Shown here one piece after another: positions 7,910-16,397 of a DNA stretch of 64,000 nt. This stretch comes from Desulfocarbo indianensis (GTDB taxonomy: Bacteria > Desulfobacterota > Desulfarculia > Desulfarculales > Desulfarculaceae). Every line of letters begins with the position of its first letter. The stretch's first letter is position 1. A model generated the notes under the pieces. That model saw only the letters and a list, made by a program, of their open reading frames with translations. It searched no databases and was not told the DNA's origin. The stretch is taken from positions 1,473,262-1,537,261 of the forward strand of contig LBMP01000001.1 of assembly GCA_001184205.1 (NCBI GenBank), written 5' to 3'. Position numbers and translations under genes: made by a program.

Positions 7910-8759
7910 CTTTCACCCCCAGCTTCTCGGTCAGCATGCGGCCTTTTTCGGAAATGGCGGGTATGAAGCCGGCCTTCTCGAAATGGGCCTGACCCGCCGG
8001 GGAGGTGATGAACTCCACGTAATGGTCGGCCATCTGGCGGTCGGCGGCGTTTTTCATCACGCCGATGGTGAAGGTCAGCGGCGGGGGCGGGAAATATTTA
8101 TCCGGAATGGGGATTATCTCGGCCTTGCCCTGGAAGATGGGCATGCGGGTGAGGCGCAGCTCCACCACCGAGGCGTCGGCCTTGCCCTCGATCAACTCCT
8201 CCATGGTGCGCTGCACACAGGTGCCCAGGGTCACGGCGTTTTTCATGGCCCCATCCAGCACGCCGGCTTTTTTGAGAAGCACGGTGGCCGCCTGGCCGCC
8301 CGGAGGCGAGGCTTCCGGCGCCAGCACCACCCGCACCCCGGGCTTGGCCAAATCCTCCACGCCCTGGATGCCGGCGGGATTGCCCTTGGGGGTGACCACC
8401 ACGTAGCTGGTGTAGCAAAGCGGCTTGAAATAGATCATCTTGCCGGCCTTGCGCAGCTTTTTGGCCAGGGCCAGCACCCGGCCGCCGAAAACCTCGGTGA
8501 CCGCCGAGCCCAGGAGGGATTTGCCCAGGGCCGCGGCAAAGGCCCCGGTATAGGCTACCTTGGTCCCGGTCAATTGCTCGTATTCGACATTGGCCGGCAT
8601 GAAGGCCTCGGCCAGGCCGCCGCAGGACCAGACCTGCAGGTGTTTGGCAACGGGTTGTTCGGCTTTGGCGGCCTTGGGACCCGCGGCCAGGCCCAAGGCG
8701 GCGGCGGCGGCGGCGGTAATGAACTGTCGCCGCCCGAAGAAGTGCTTGCTGTCAGTCAT
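7902..8759 (-). CDS. Tat-exported ModA-like substrate-binding protein
   Basis: A 285-residue periplasmic binding protein. The N-terminus carries a twin-arginine signal (GRRQFITAAAAAALGLAAG) ending near AKA. The mature protein has the ModA/sulfate-binding type layout: LQVWSCGGLAEAF, DLAKPGVRVVLAPEASPPG, and VEFITSPAGQAHFEKAGF near the end. Tat export is unusual for an ABC binding protein and suggests folding or cofactor loading before export. No permease or ATPase gene is adjacent. ATG 8759 has GGGAGGT upstream at good spacing. It is first in the operon with the membrane ferredoxin and NifB-like genes. Ligand candidates are molybdate, tungstate or another oxyanion. Confidence 0.78.
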   Translation of the reverse strand: MTDSKHFFGRRQFITAAAAAALGLAAGPKAAKAEQPVAKHLQVWSCGGLAEAFMPANVEYEQLTGTKVAYTGAFAAALGKSLLGSAVTEVFGGRVLALAKKLRKAGKMIYFKPLCYTSYVVVTPKGNPAGIQGVEDLAKPGVRVVLAPEASPPGGQAATVLLKKAGVLDGAMKNAVTLGTCVQRTMEELIEGKADASVVELRLTRMPIFQGKAEIIPIPDKYFPPPPLTFTIGVMKNAADRQMADHYVEFITSPAGQAHFEKAGFIPAISEKGRMLTEKLGVKDA

Positions 8760-9010
8760 GGCGACCTCCCTGGTTAGGAGTGGAGTTGGCAAACCTAACC
8801 AAGGGAGCGCTTAAAGTAAAATATTTAATGTTGATGGCTTGGCCGGTTATCTATTGATAATGCAAATAAATGCGGGCGAGCTAAGCGCCCGGGGAAAGGC
8901 TTGGCGAGGCAAGGTGCGGTAATGATTCCGAATATGCTTATCGGCCCGCGCGGCGGGGAAACTGTGGGGAAGGGTGGGGGCAGGCAGGCCTTGCCCAGGT
9001 AATGCGTATG
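8760..9010. other. Intergenic region upstream of the binding-protein operon
   Basis: The AT-richer part near 8815-8870 probably holds the promoter of the minus-strand trio, but I find no convincing -35/-10 pair. No ModE-type operator or other motif is recognisable. No open frame here has a ribosome site or recognisable protein. Confidence 0.4.
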
Positions 9011-9015
9011 GAAAG

Positions 9016-9048
9016 CCAAGGCCGCCGGGTCAGCGCCGGCGGCCTTGG
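9016..9048 (-). terminator. Strong hairpin downstream of the DUF4214 gene
   Basis: Perfect 13-bp stem CCAAGGCCGCCGG/CCGGCGGCCTTGG with a 7-base loop, 23 bases after the stop of the minus-strand gene. The minus strand continues with CTTTCC, so it is a plausible intrinsic terminator with a short U-run. Confidence 0.7.
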
Positions 9049-9070
9049 CGGTTATGGAGCTGATGGATTC

Positions 9071-9976
9071 TTATTTGGCGCTGGCGCCGGAGACGCCTTC
9101 CATTTCCTTGCTTAGCGGAATCTCGATGGTCTCCACCGCGTTCAGCCGGTAGCCCTCGCCGCCGGCCGTGGCGTAGTTGGGGCTGCTGCAATCGGTGACC
9201 TGGGCCAGGGACAGGACAATATAATTGCCGCTGAGCTTGGCCATGACCAGATAGCACTTGTCGGCCTCGAAGGTGGTCCGCCAGGTGCCGGTGCCCCGCA
9301 CGGTGACGCCGCATCCCTGCAGCAGATAGGAATAAGCTTTATCCGAGCCGGGAGCCGCGTAGGCGTAGCCTTCCCAGGTGGAGGCGGCGTCGCAGTTATT
9401 GGAGGTGGAGTTTTTGGTGGCGCCATCCATGACCATCTGGAACAGGAGCGATCCGCCCTTGGAGCAGCACAGCAGATTGTAAACGCCCCACCTGGTGGCC
9501 ACGAAGCCCTCGTAGGGAATTATGCCGTAGCGCATGCACAGGTTGATGAACTCGTTGGAGTAGATGAAGCCGTCCACCACTTCCGGGCGGCTCATGCCAT
9601 TGTTCATGGCGTTCATCCAGCCGTCAAAGCCGCCCTGGTCCGGGTCGCGGTCGAACATGGCCTTGTAGAGGGTTTTAAGGAAATCGGAATTGCTCGTGTT
9701 TTTCTCGGTGTATTCGCTGCTCAGGAAAAAGGACTTGGTGGCCGCGCCGCCGGTGATGTGACCGCCGCGCAGGGCGTCGCAATAGGCCGCCAGGCCGTCG
9801 GGATCAGGGTTGCGCCCCAGGCAATATTTATAGAGCCGGGTGACGAACTCCTCCACGCCGTCTGCCGCCGACACCTGGTAGCCGTCATCGGCCTTGCTGG
9901 CGGGCGAGGCGCCCAAGAGCAGGCCCAGGCAGAGAAACAGTGCAAAAAGGACCCCCAGTGTATTGCTCTTCCTCAT
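9071..9976 (-). CDS. Secreted DUF4214 domain protein
   Basis: A 301-residue exported protein with a signal peptide (LGVLFALFLCLGLLLG, cleavage near SKA). Residues about 35-155 match the DUF4214 repeat pattern: LYKYCLGRNPDPDGLAAYCD followed by a second unit, LYKAMFDRDPDQGGFDGWM. DUF4214 is frequent in S-layer, RTX and other extracellular proteins. The remaining ~150 residues are unassigned and form a probable beta-rich domain (WRTTFEADKCYLVMAKLSG). ATG 9976 has GGGGAGAG upstream. The 5' leader folds into a terminator-like stem ending 25 bases before the start, so conditional expression is likely. Confidence 0.7.
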   Translation of the reverse strand: MRKSNTLGVLFALFLCLGLLLGASPASKADDGYQVSAADGVEEFVTRLYKYCLGRNPDPDGLAAYCDALRGGHITGGAATKSFFLSSEYTEKNTSNSDFLKTLYKAMFDRDPDQGGFDGWMNAMNNGMSRPEVVDGFIYSNEFINLCMRYGIIPYEGFVATRWGVYNLLCCSKGGSLLFQMVMDGATKNSTSNNCDAASTWEGYAYAAPGSDKAYSYLLQGCGVTVRGTGTWRTTFEADKCYLVMAKLSGNYIVLSLAQVTDCSSPNYATAGGEGYRLNAVETIEIPLSKEMEGVSGASAK

Positions 9977-9998
9977 GGTAGCTCTCTCCCCTTGATTA

Positions 9999-10080
9999 TA
10001 AAAAAGCCCCGGCATCGCCTGGCAACATCCAACCCCCTGGGATGTTCCCATCTCTGATCGAGGCACCGGGGCTCATAATC
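9999..10080 (-). promoter_or_regulatory. Structured leader with terminator-like stem before the DUF4214 gene
   Basis: In the RNA sense (minus strand) an 8-bp stem joins AGCCCCGG (10073-10066) to CCGGGGCU (10012-10005), directly followed by a U-run (10004-9999). Inside it are a GCCU/AGGC helix (10064-10061 with 10020-10017) and an AACAUCC/GGAUGUU hairpin (10046-10040 with 10030-10024). The ribosome site and ATG follow about 25 bases later. This is the layout of an attenuator or riboswitch expression platform, but it matches no riboswitch consensus I know. Confidence 0.5.
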
Positions 10081-10763
10081 TATAGGCCCCTGACGGGCAG
10101 GCATGCTCTTTTAGCATTAATTAATTTTTTTATTAGTACCATTGGCGTAGATTAGCTGGCAAGCAAAAAGTGTTAGTTGCGGGCATGGCCTAGTGCTTTA
10201 TGCTTAGCAAAATGTGCCGCTAAAGTTGGCATTGATTATTAATCTGGCTGGTATGCTTCCAAATATTAAGAGGGCCATATACCGGGGATCGAAATTGAGC
10301 TTTTGTGATGGGGCCGGCTTGAATCATCTCTCCGGGCGGGGCTCCACCTGGGCGCACCTTTGATGAGAATATCAATAGAAATACGCGTACTTAATCGTTT
10401 TGAGCAATTGCGGCGGGGTGCAAGGATTTTCCGAGGCGGGGCGGGAATTAGCCTTGCGCGCCCTGATCAAAAGCGCTGGAACAGGACTTAAATCCTGTCG
10501 GATCGCTTGCAATTGGGCGCGCCTTATCATCCGGCTGGTCTGGTTTTATTTTTGGTGCAATCTCCATGGCTTATCGCCATTGCGCCAAGACTTGCCTCCC
10601 TGCTTAACGTTTAAGCCAGGGTTAGTTCGGTAACTCTTATCTTTTTATCGCTAACCTTATTGGCCGGCATTTATGGTTTGTGCCCGCCGGTAAGACCGCT
10701 GTAACAACATTGCATCCACGGCCAAAGGCGGACGAGGCGCTGCGGAGGGGGCGGTTGCCGGGC
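10081..10763. other. Long AT-richer intergenic region
   Basis: About 680 bases with no supportable gene. The base composition is clearly less GC-rich than the flanks. It should contain the promoter for the minus-strand leader above; TATAGA on the minus strand at 10084-10079 is a possible -10 with no good -35. A 77-codon frame from a TTG at 10400 has no ribosome site and no recognisable features. Confidence 0.4.
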
Positions 10764-11624
10764 CTACCCCCTGGGGGTCAGCTCGGGATAGAGCTTTTTC
10801 ATGCACTCCGGGCAAATGCCGTGGGTGAACTCCGCGCCGGTGTGTTCGCTCACGTACTGCTCCACCTGCTGCCAATAGCCTTGGTCGTCGCGGATTTTTT
10901 TGCAATTGGCGCAGATGGGAAGTATGCCCCGCAGCGAGTTGATCTCCCGCCGGGCCGAGCCGAGATCGTTTTCCAGGCGCTTGCCGTTTATGCTCATCAA
11001 GCTCACCATGAACATGGTGGAGCAGATCAGATAGACCACGAAGGTCAGGCCGTGCATGGAGCCCGCGTCCATGAAATCGGCGATGTGCCCTTCAAAAAAC
11101 CAAAACGTGACGCAACAGGCCATGAACCACAGGCTGCCGCCTAAAAACGACGCCGCCAGCATGAGATTGCGCTCGCCCAAAACCCGCGCCACCGGCCCCA
11201 GGGCCAGCGCCCCCGCCCGCAGATAAATCACCGCCCCCCCGAAGGCGACCACGATGGTTCTGACGCGTACGTCGTAGCGCTGAAAGGTGAAGTAGGCCAG
11301 CAGGGCCATGAGCGCGCCCATGAGCGCGGTTTCCAGCCAGGTGATCTGGCGGGCGCCGCTGAAACTGGCCAGGCCCCGGCCCAGGAAAACCGCGGCCAGC
11401 AGCAGCAGGCCGTTGGACAGGACCACCGACCACAGGTCGGGCAGCAGATGGCGCATGCTCATGAGCGCCAGCCCCACGCTGTTGGCCAGGAAAGCGGCGG
11501 TCCAAAGGTGGAAGCCGGGATAGGTCTTGCGGCGCAGGGCCACGTGCAGCATGCAGAAGGACATGGCCAGGGAGGTGGCGCCGGTGATGAAGGAAAGGGT
11601 TCTTATGTCCAGAAACAGCTTCAT
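10764..11624 (-). CDS. Membrane sensor-like protein with zinc-ribbon-like C-terminus
   Basis: A 286-residue protein with about seven membrane helices over residues 1-215, resembling the N-terminal sensor module of some diguanylate cyclases. A short coiled linker (RLENDLGSARREINSLRG) follows. The cytoplasmic tail ICANCKKIRDDQGYWQQVEQY ... HGICPECMKK is a motif widely found at the ends of PAS and kinase signalling proteins, and its two CxxC pairs could bind zinc. No output enzyme domain is present. The AGGAGG ribosome site sits only one base before ATG 11624, unusually close. Its function is unknown; it may be the input part of a signalling complex. Confidence 0.65.
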   Translation of the reverse strand: MKLFLDIRTLSFITGATSLAMSFCMLHVALRRKTYPGFHLWTAAFLANSVGLALMSMRHLLPDLWSVVLSNGLLLLAAVFLGRGLASFSGARQITWLETALMGALMALLAYFTFQRYDVRVRTIVVAFGGAVIYLRAGALALGPVARVLGERNLMLAASFLGGSLWFMACCVTFWFFEGHIADFMDAGSMHGLTFVVYLICSTMFMVSLMSINGKRLENDLGSARREINSLRGILPICANCKKIRDDQGYWQQVEQYVSEHTGAEFTHGICPECMKKLYPELTPRG

Positions 11625-11936
11625 GCCTCCTTAAAATACCCGCGATCCGGCCGCCCAGCGTCTCAAGGTTGTCAAGGTCGTCACGTATCCACGCTTATCA
11701 GCCGCCAAGCGGCATATATCGGGCGGCGGCGGCCGCGCAGCGCATTTTTTATCTGGTTCGCCCTGGGTTCCGCCGCGCACGGGGGGGCAAAAGCACGGGT
11801 AATGTTACGCTAAGTGAAATTAATATGCCAGATAGTACTATATGCAAGGGGAGACAAAGACGTTTAACGGGGCGGCCGGCTCGCCTCGCCCTGGGCCCGG
11901 GCGGCCCGGCGAAATGGGGCGGAGCCGCATTGCAAA
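11625..11936. other. Intergenic region, no gene seen
   Basis: GC-rich stretch between two minus-strand units. It must contain the promoter of the membrane sensor gene, but no clear -35/-10 pair is visible. An AT-rich patch (about 11800-11845) contains no supportable open frame. Confidence 0.35.
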
Positions 11937-11965
11937 GGCGGGACGCTCCAGGGGGGCGTCCCGCC
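11937..11965. terminator. Terminator downstream of the molybdenum hydroxylase operon
   Basis: Perfect 10-bp stem GGCGGGACGC/GCGTCCCGCC with a 9-base loop, 49 bases past the stop of the large subunit. A short T-rich tract lies on the plus side and TTTGC follows on the minus side. A very similar stem (CCGGACGC/GCGTCCGG) terminates the porin gene at 35301-35329. Confidence 0.75.
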
Positions 11966-12013
11966 TGTTTATTATTGCATGCCGGCGGCTCCTTGTGGGG
12001 CCGGCCGGTAAGG

Positions 12014-14287
12014 CTACCTGAGCTTGCCCATGCCCCTGAGCAGCCGCTCCGGGGTGATGGGCAGTTTGCGGCAGCGGAAGCCGGTGGCCTCGAACACGCC
12101 GTGGGCGATGGCCGGCGCGGTGGGAATGGCCAGGCCCTCGCCCGCTTCCTTGGCCCCGAAGGGACCCTCCGGCTCATAGGTCTCCACTTCGGCGTAGACG
12201 CTGGGCGGCATGTCCTCGGCGGTGGGCATCTTGTAGTCCAGGAAGGTGTTGTTAAGGGTGTGGCCCTCCCGCATGACGAACTGCTCGGACAGCGTATAGC
12301 CCAGGCCCATCTGGATGGCGCCTTCCAACTGGCCCTCCACGGCCATCTTGTTGATGGCCACCCCGCAGTCGTGGGCGGTGTACATCTGATCCACGGTGAC
12401 CAGGCCGGTGTCCTCATCCACCGAGACCTCGGCCACCTGGGCCCCGAAGCTGAAGGCCGGGCTCACCAGGCCCTTGTCGCGGGGGGTGTAATAGCCATAG
12501 GCGGAGAGGGGCTCGCCCCGCCGGCCGCGCAGGGCCTTGTACACGCATTCGGCGAAGGACATGCGCTTTTTGGGGTTGGCCTTCACGAAAACCTCGTCGC
12601 CCTCGAAGGCCACGTCGTGGATCTGGTTGAGGTCGAACTGGCTGAACAGCACCGGCACCAGCATGTCCTTTATCTTCCTGGCCGCCTGGATGACGGCGTT
12701 GCCGTTCATCAGGGTGACCCGGCTGCCCCAGGAGCCCAGGTCGGCCTTGGGGGTGGCGGCGGTGTCCATGGCGATGAGGCGGATTTTCTCGATGCTTATG
12801 CCCAGCTCCGCCGCCAGGATCTGGCGGAGCACCGTATCGGTGCCCTGGCCGATGTCGCAGGCCATGCTGGCCAATTGGGCGGTGCCGTCGTCGAATACCT
12901 TCACCTCGGCGGCGGAGAAGTTGTACTTGGTGTCGAACCAGTTGAACACGCCGCCGGAAATGAAGCTGAAGCAGCCCACGCCCAGGCCCTTGTTGGGCGT
13001 CTTGGCCTGGCGCTTGGCGTCCCAGCCGGAGATCTCGCGTACCTTTTCCAGGCATTCCTTGAAGCCGCAGGAACTCACCGTGGCCACGTCGGGGATCACG
13101 TCGCCGGTCTGCATGGCGTTGATCAGGCGTATCTCGATGGGGTCGATGCCCAGCTTTTCGGCGGCGAGGTTGAGCTGGGTTTCGTTGGCGAAGGCGGCCT
13201 GGGGCGCGCCGAAGCCGCGCATGGCCGAGGCCGGCGGCTTGTTGGTGTAAACGTGGCGGCCGTAATAGCGGTAGGCCGGGAAGTTGTAGAGCATGTTGCC
13301 GAAGGTGCCGCACAGGAAGGTGGCGGTGGGGCCCATGGCGTTGTAGGCGCCGCCGTCCAGCATGACCTGGAAGTCCTTGGCCAGGAGCTTGCCGTCCTTG
13401 CTGAAGCCCACCTTGGAATAGATGCTCATGGGGTGGCGGCGGCGGCCGTAGGAAAGCTCCTCGGCCCGGTTCAGGGTGAACTTCACCGGCAGGCCGGTGC
13501 GCAGCGCCATGAAGGAGGCGCTGAACTCCCAGGGCCTCAGCTCCATCTTGCCGCCGAAGCCGCCGCCCACCTGGGTCTTCATAACCCGCACGTAGTTTTC
13601 CGGGATGCCCAGGGTGTGGGCCAGCAGGCACTGCACGATGTAGGGCGTCTGGGTGCTGGTGTACAGCGTGACGCGGCCGCCTTCGTCGGGCACGGCCAGG
13701 GAGGAGCAGGGCTCAAGATAGGCGTGGCTCACCGCGTGGACCTTGAACTCGTCTTCCAGGATGAGGTCGGCCTTGGCGAACCATTCCTCCAGGTCGCCGT
13801 ACTCGATCTTCCTGACCAGGCTCACGTTGCCCTGGCTTTCCTCGTGGATCAAGGGCGCGCCCTCGGCGGTGGCCTCCTCCACGCTGTAGATGGCGGGCAG
13901 CTCCTCGTATTCGACCTCGATCAGTTCCAGGGCCCGCTGGGCTATGTCCGAACTGACCGCGGCCACCGCGGCCACCTCGTCGCCCACGAAGCGCACCTTG
14001 TCCACGGCCAAGGGCAGCTCGTCCTGGCTGGCCGGCACCAGGCGCCAGTTGCCGTATTTGATCTGGGGGGTGTCCGCGCCCACGATCACGTCCTTGACCC
14101 CGGCCAGGGCCCGGGCCTTGCTCACGTCTATGCGCTTGATGCGGCCGTGGGGGATGGGGCTGCGCAGGAGCGCGCCGAAGAGCATGCCCGGCGCCTTGAT
14201 GTCGTCGGTGTAGATGGCCCGGCCGGTAACCTTGGCCCGGCCGTCCAGGCGGGGAATGGATGCCCCTATGATGCTGGGATGGTTCAT
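12014..14287 (-). CDS. Xanthine dehydrogenase/aldehyde oxidase family, molybdenum-binding subunit
   Basis: A 757-residue large subunit of a three-subunit molybdenum hydroxylase, which inserts an oxygen from water into a heteroaromatic or aldehyde substrate. Typical segments are present: RLDGRAKVTGRAIYTDDI at the start, TQVGGGFGGKME (molybdopterin loop), AMRGFGAPQ, CDIGQGTDTVLRQI, and the C-terminal FGAKEAGEGLAIPTAPAIA, whose Glu corresponds to the catalytic glutamate. The length is standard. ATG 14287 overlaps the FAD subunit stop (ATGA). The operon order is Fe-S, FAD, Mo. The substrate could be a purine, nicotinate-like ring, aldehyde or CO-like molecule; the sequence does not decide. Confidence 0.92.
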   Translation of the reverse strand: MNHPSIIGASIPRLDGRAKVTGRAIYTDDIKAPGMLFGALLRSPIPHGRIKRIDVSKARALAGVKDVIVGADTPQIKYGNWRLVPASQDELPLAVDKVRFVGDEVAAVAAVSSDIAQRALELIEVEYEELPAIYSVEEATAEGAPLIHEESQGNVSLVRKIEYGDLEEWFAKADLILEDEFKVHAVSHAYLEPCSSLAVPDEGGRVTLYTSTQTPYIVQCLLAHTLGIPENYVRVMKTQVGGGFGGKMELRPWEFSASFMALRTGLPVKFTLNRAEELSYGRRRHPMSIYSKVGFSKDGKLLAKDFQVMLDGGAYNAMGPTATFLCGTFGNMLYNFPAYRYYGRHVYTNKPPASAMRGFGAPQAAFANETQLNLAAEKLGIDPIEIRLINAMQTGDVIPDVATVSSCGFKECLEKVREISGWDAKRQAKTPNKGLGVGCFSFISGGVFNWFDTKYNFSAAEVKVFDDGTAQLASMACDIGQGTDTVLRQILAAELGISIEKIRLIAMDTAATPKADLGSWGSRVTLMNGNAVIQAARKIKDMLVPVLFSQFDLNQIHDVAFEGDEVFVKANPKKRMSFAECVYKALRGRRGEPLSAYGYYTPRDKGLVSPAFSFGAQVAEVSVDEDTGLVTVDQMYTAHDCGVAINKMAVEGQLEGAIQMGLGYTLSEQFVMREGHTLNNTFLDYKMPTAEDMPPSVYAEVETYEPEGPFGAKEAGEGLAIPTAPAIAHGVFEATGFRCRKLPITPERLLRGMGKLR

Positions 14288-15167
14288 GCGTCACCCCTTT
14301 CGGCCGTTTGATAACATTGCTCGATGACCCGCCCGGCCAGCACCTGCACCATCTTGCGGCGGTAGGCGGCCGTGGCCCGCACGTCGTCTATGGGCCGGCA
14401 GGCGCGCACGCAGGCCGCCGCCGCCCGCGTGAGAAGCTGGGGATCGGGTTTCTGGCCGGCCAGCATGGCCTCGGCCTCGGGGCAGCGCAGCGGGGTGGGC
14501 GCCACCGCGGCCAGGGCCAGGCGGGCCTCGATGATGACGCCATCCATGTCCAGGGCCAAAAAGCCGGCCACGCCCACGGCGGCGATGTCCACCTTGCTGC
14601 GGGCCGAAAGCCGCAAATAGGCCGAGCCGCTGCGGCGGGGCGGCGAAGGCACCCGGATGGCCTCCATGATCTCCATGGGCTCCATCACGTTCAGGCCGGG
14701 GCCGCTGAAAAACTCGGTCAGGGGCACGTGCCGCCGGCCGCCGCGCTCCACCAGGATCACGGCCGCCTTGTAGGCCAAAAGCGGGGCCGCGGTATCGGCG
14801 CTGGGCGCGGAGTTGACAATGTTGCCGGCCACGGTGCCCATGTTTCTTATCTGGGTGGTGGCCATCACCGAGCAGGCGTGCGCCAGGCCGGGATAGTGCT
14901 TCATCACCTCGGGGTTAAGGGCCACGTCGGCCAGGCGGGCGCCGGCCCCGATCACCAGGCCGTCGTCCTCATGAAAGGTGATGCGGTTGAGGCCCGGCAC
15001 CCGGTTCAGGCTGACCACGTGATGCACGTCCATGAGGCCGGCCCTGAGCTTGGGCACCAGGTCGGTGCCGCCGGCCAGGATCTTGCCGTTGGTGCGGTAC
15101 ATGCCCACCAGGTCCAGGGCCTGTTCCAGGTTCTGCGGCTGATGAAAAGTGAAGCGGGGGGTGGGCA

Positions 15168-15168
<1 letters not shown>
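14284..15168 (-). CDS. Molybdenum hydroxylase FAD-binding subunit
   Basis: The 294-residue medium subunit, which carries FAD and passes electrons from the Fe-S subunit. FAD motifs are present: ILAGGTDLVPKLR near residue 30 and TTQIRNMGTVAGNIVNSAPSAD near residue 105. The extra 4Fe-4S loop that marks 4-hydroxybenzoyl-CoA reductase (HcrB) is absent, so that enzyme is unlikely. ATG 15168 shares a base with the TGA of the Fe-S subunit (TGATG), and its own stop overlaps the Mo subunit start, so all three are translationally coupled. Confidence 0.92.
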
Positions 15169-15659
<491 letters not shown>

Positions 15660-15730
15660 CTTTTGCCTCGCTTGTTGGGGTAGGTGGGTTAATTGGCAGG
15701 AAATACGCTGTAATATTTTAGATGGCCTAG

Positions 15731-15759
15731 AATGTAGCATCCCTGAGGGGCTTGGTCAA
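15731..15759 (-). promoter_or_regulatory. Sigma-70 promoter of the molybdenum hydroxylase operon
   Basis: On the minus strand TTGACC (15759-15754), a 17-base spacer and TACATT (15736-15731). Transcription would start near 15725, giving a leader of about 65 bases to GTG 15659. Confidence 0.7.
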
Positions 15760-15781
15760 GCTTTGGTTTTTAGGTACGCAT

Positions 15782-15799
15782 CGTTCATTATAGTGAACG
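15782..15799. promoter_or_regulatory. Dyad operator candidate CGTTCATTATAGTGAACG
   Basis: An 18-bp inverted repeat with 8 of 9 positions paired, centred about 65 bases upstream of the predicted transcription start. That position fits an activator (for example LysR- or TetR/MarR-size site) rather than a repressor that blocks the -35/-10 region. No regulator gene is adjacent. Confidence 0.5.
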
Positions 15800-16334
15800 G
15801 TGGAGATGCTGGGGGTGAGGGCGGGGGGCGTTTTGTTAAGAGGTTTTTTCAGGGGGGAACCCCCTCGATCTCGAAAAAGAAGGGGTTCCCCGGGAGCCCC
15901 CTCGATCTCTTCAGGCTGATTGCCGTCGTAAATATTAGCTAAAATTTAAATATGTTATCCCGGAAATCCTAATACGGGAGAATCTGTCTGGACCCTTGCA
16001 GTAAATATGAAGTGATTTGGCTTCGAGTTTTTACGGTGAATCCTTCCAATTAGTGTTTAGTCCTGTGCAATGCTTGGCGCGACTTAATAGAGGGCCCGCG
16101 GAGTAGAATGGACTCTATCCCTTGAGGCTTGAGCTTGCTTGCAATGTGTGAACTCTAAACCCGGCCTATACTCTTTTTGCTTGCATCGCCTGCTTACAAT
16201 CTTTCGGCCAGCGCACCCACCCGATGCCACTTGGCATAAAACCCCGGATGGAAGCCCTTCAACAAGGCCCAAGCTTCACCGATTGACCGGATCTAATCCG
16301 GGGCGCCCTTCACTCGTTCCGGATCTTGCCCCGT
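15800..16334. other. Intergenic region with a near-repeat and inverted repeat
   Basis: No gene is supportable over about 530 bases. At 15854-15863 and 15882-15891 GGGGAACCCC and GGGGTTCCCC form a 10-bp stem with an 18-base loop. The segment GGGAACCCCCTCGATCTC (from 15855) recurs as GGGAGCCCCCTCGATCTC about 37 bases later. The part from 15920 to 16080 is AT-rich without a recognisable promoter. The stem has no T-run after it. Confidence 0.4.
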
Positions 16335-16381
16335 AAAAAGTCCGCGCCCAGGCTCTGCATTAACAGAACCCGGGCGCGGAC
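16335..16381 (-). terminator. Intrinsic terminator of the first Fn3-repeat gene
   Basis: Stem GTCCGCGCCC (16340-16349) with GGGCGCGGAC (16372-16381); on the minus strand it is followed by TTTTT. A closely related stem follows the second gene copy at 19190-19238, so the terminator was duplicated with the gene. Confidence 0.85.
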
Positions 16382-16397
16382 AATGGTGCATCGCCCC

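Noticed and set aside
8825..9019. 64-codon minus-strand frame upstream of the binding-protein operon
   Set aside because: Proline-rich random-looking composition and no ribosome site.
9999..10080. Known c-di-GMP (GEMM) riboswitch in the DUF4214 leader
   Set aside because: The conserved ACGCAAAG core and tetraloop-receptor features are absent, so the leader is reported as an orphan structure only.
10400..10633. 77-codon plus-strand open frame in the AT-richer gap
   Set aside because: TTG start, no ribosome site, no recognisable domain or coherent hydrophobic pattern.
11669..14311. 880-codon plus-strand open frame opposite the molybdenum hydroxylase
   Set aside because: Same shadow composition; the minus strand has the unmistakable large and FAD subunits.
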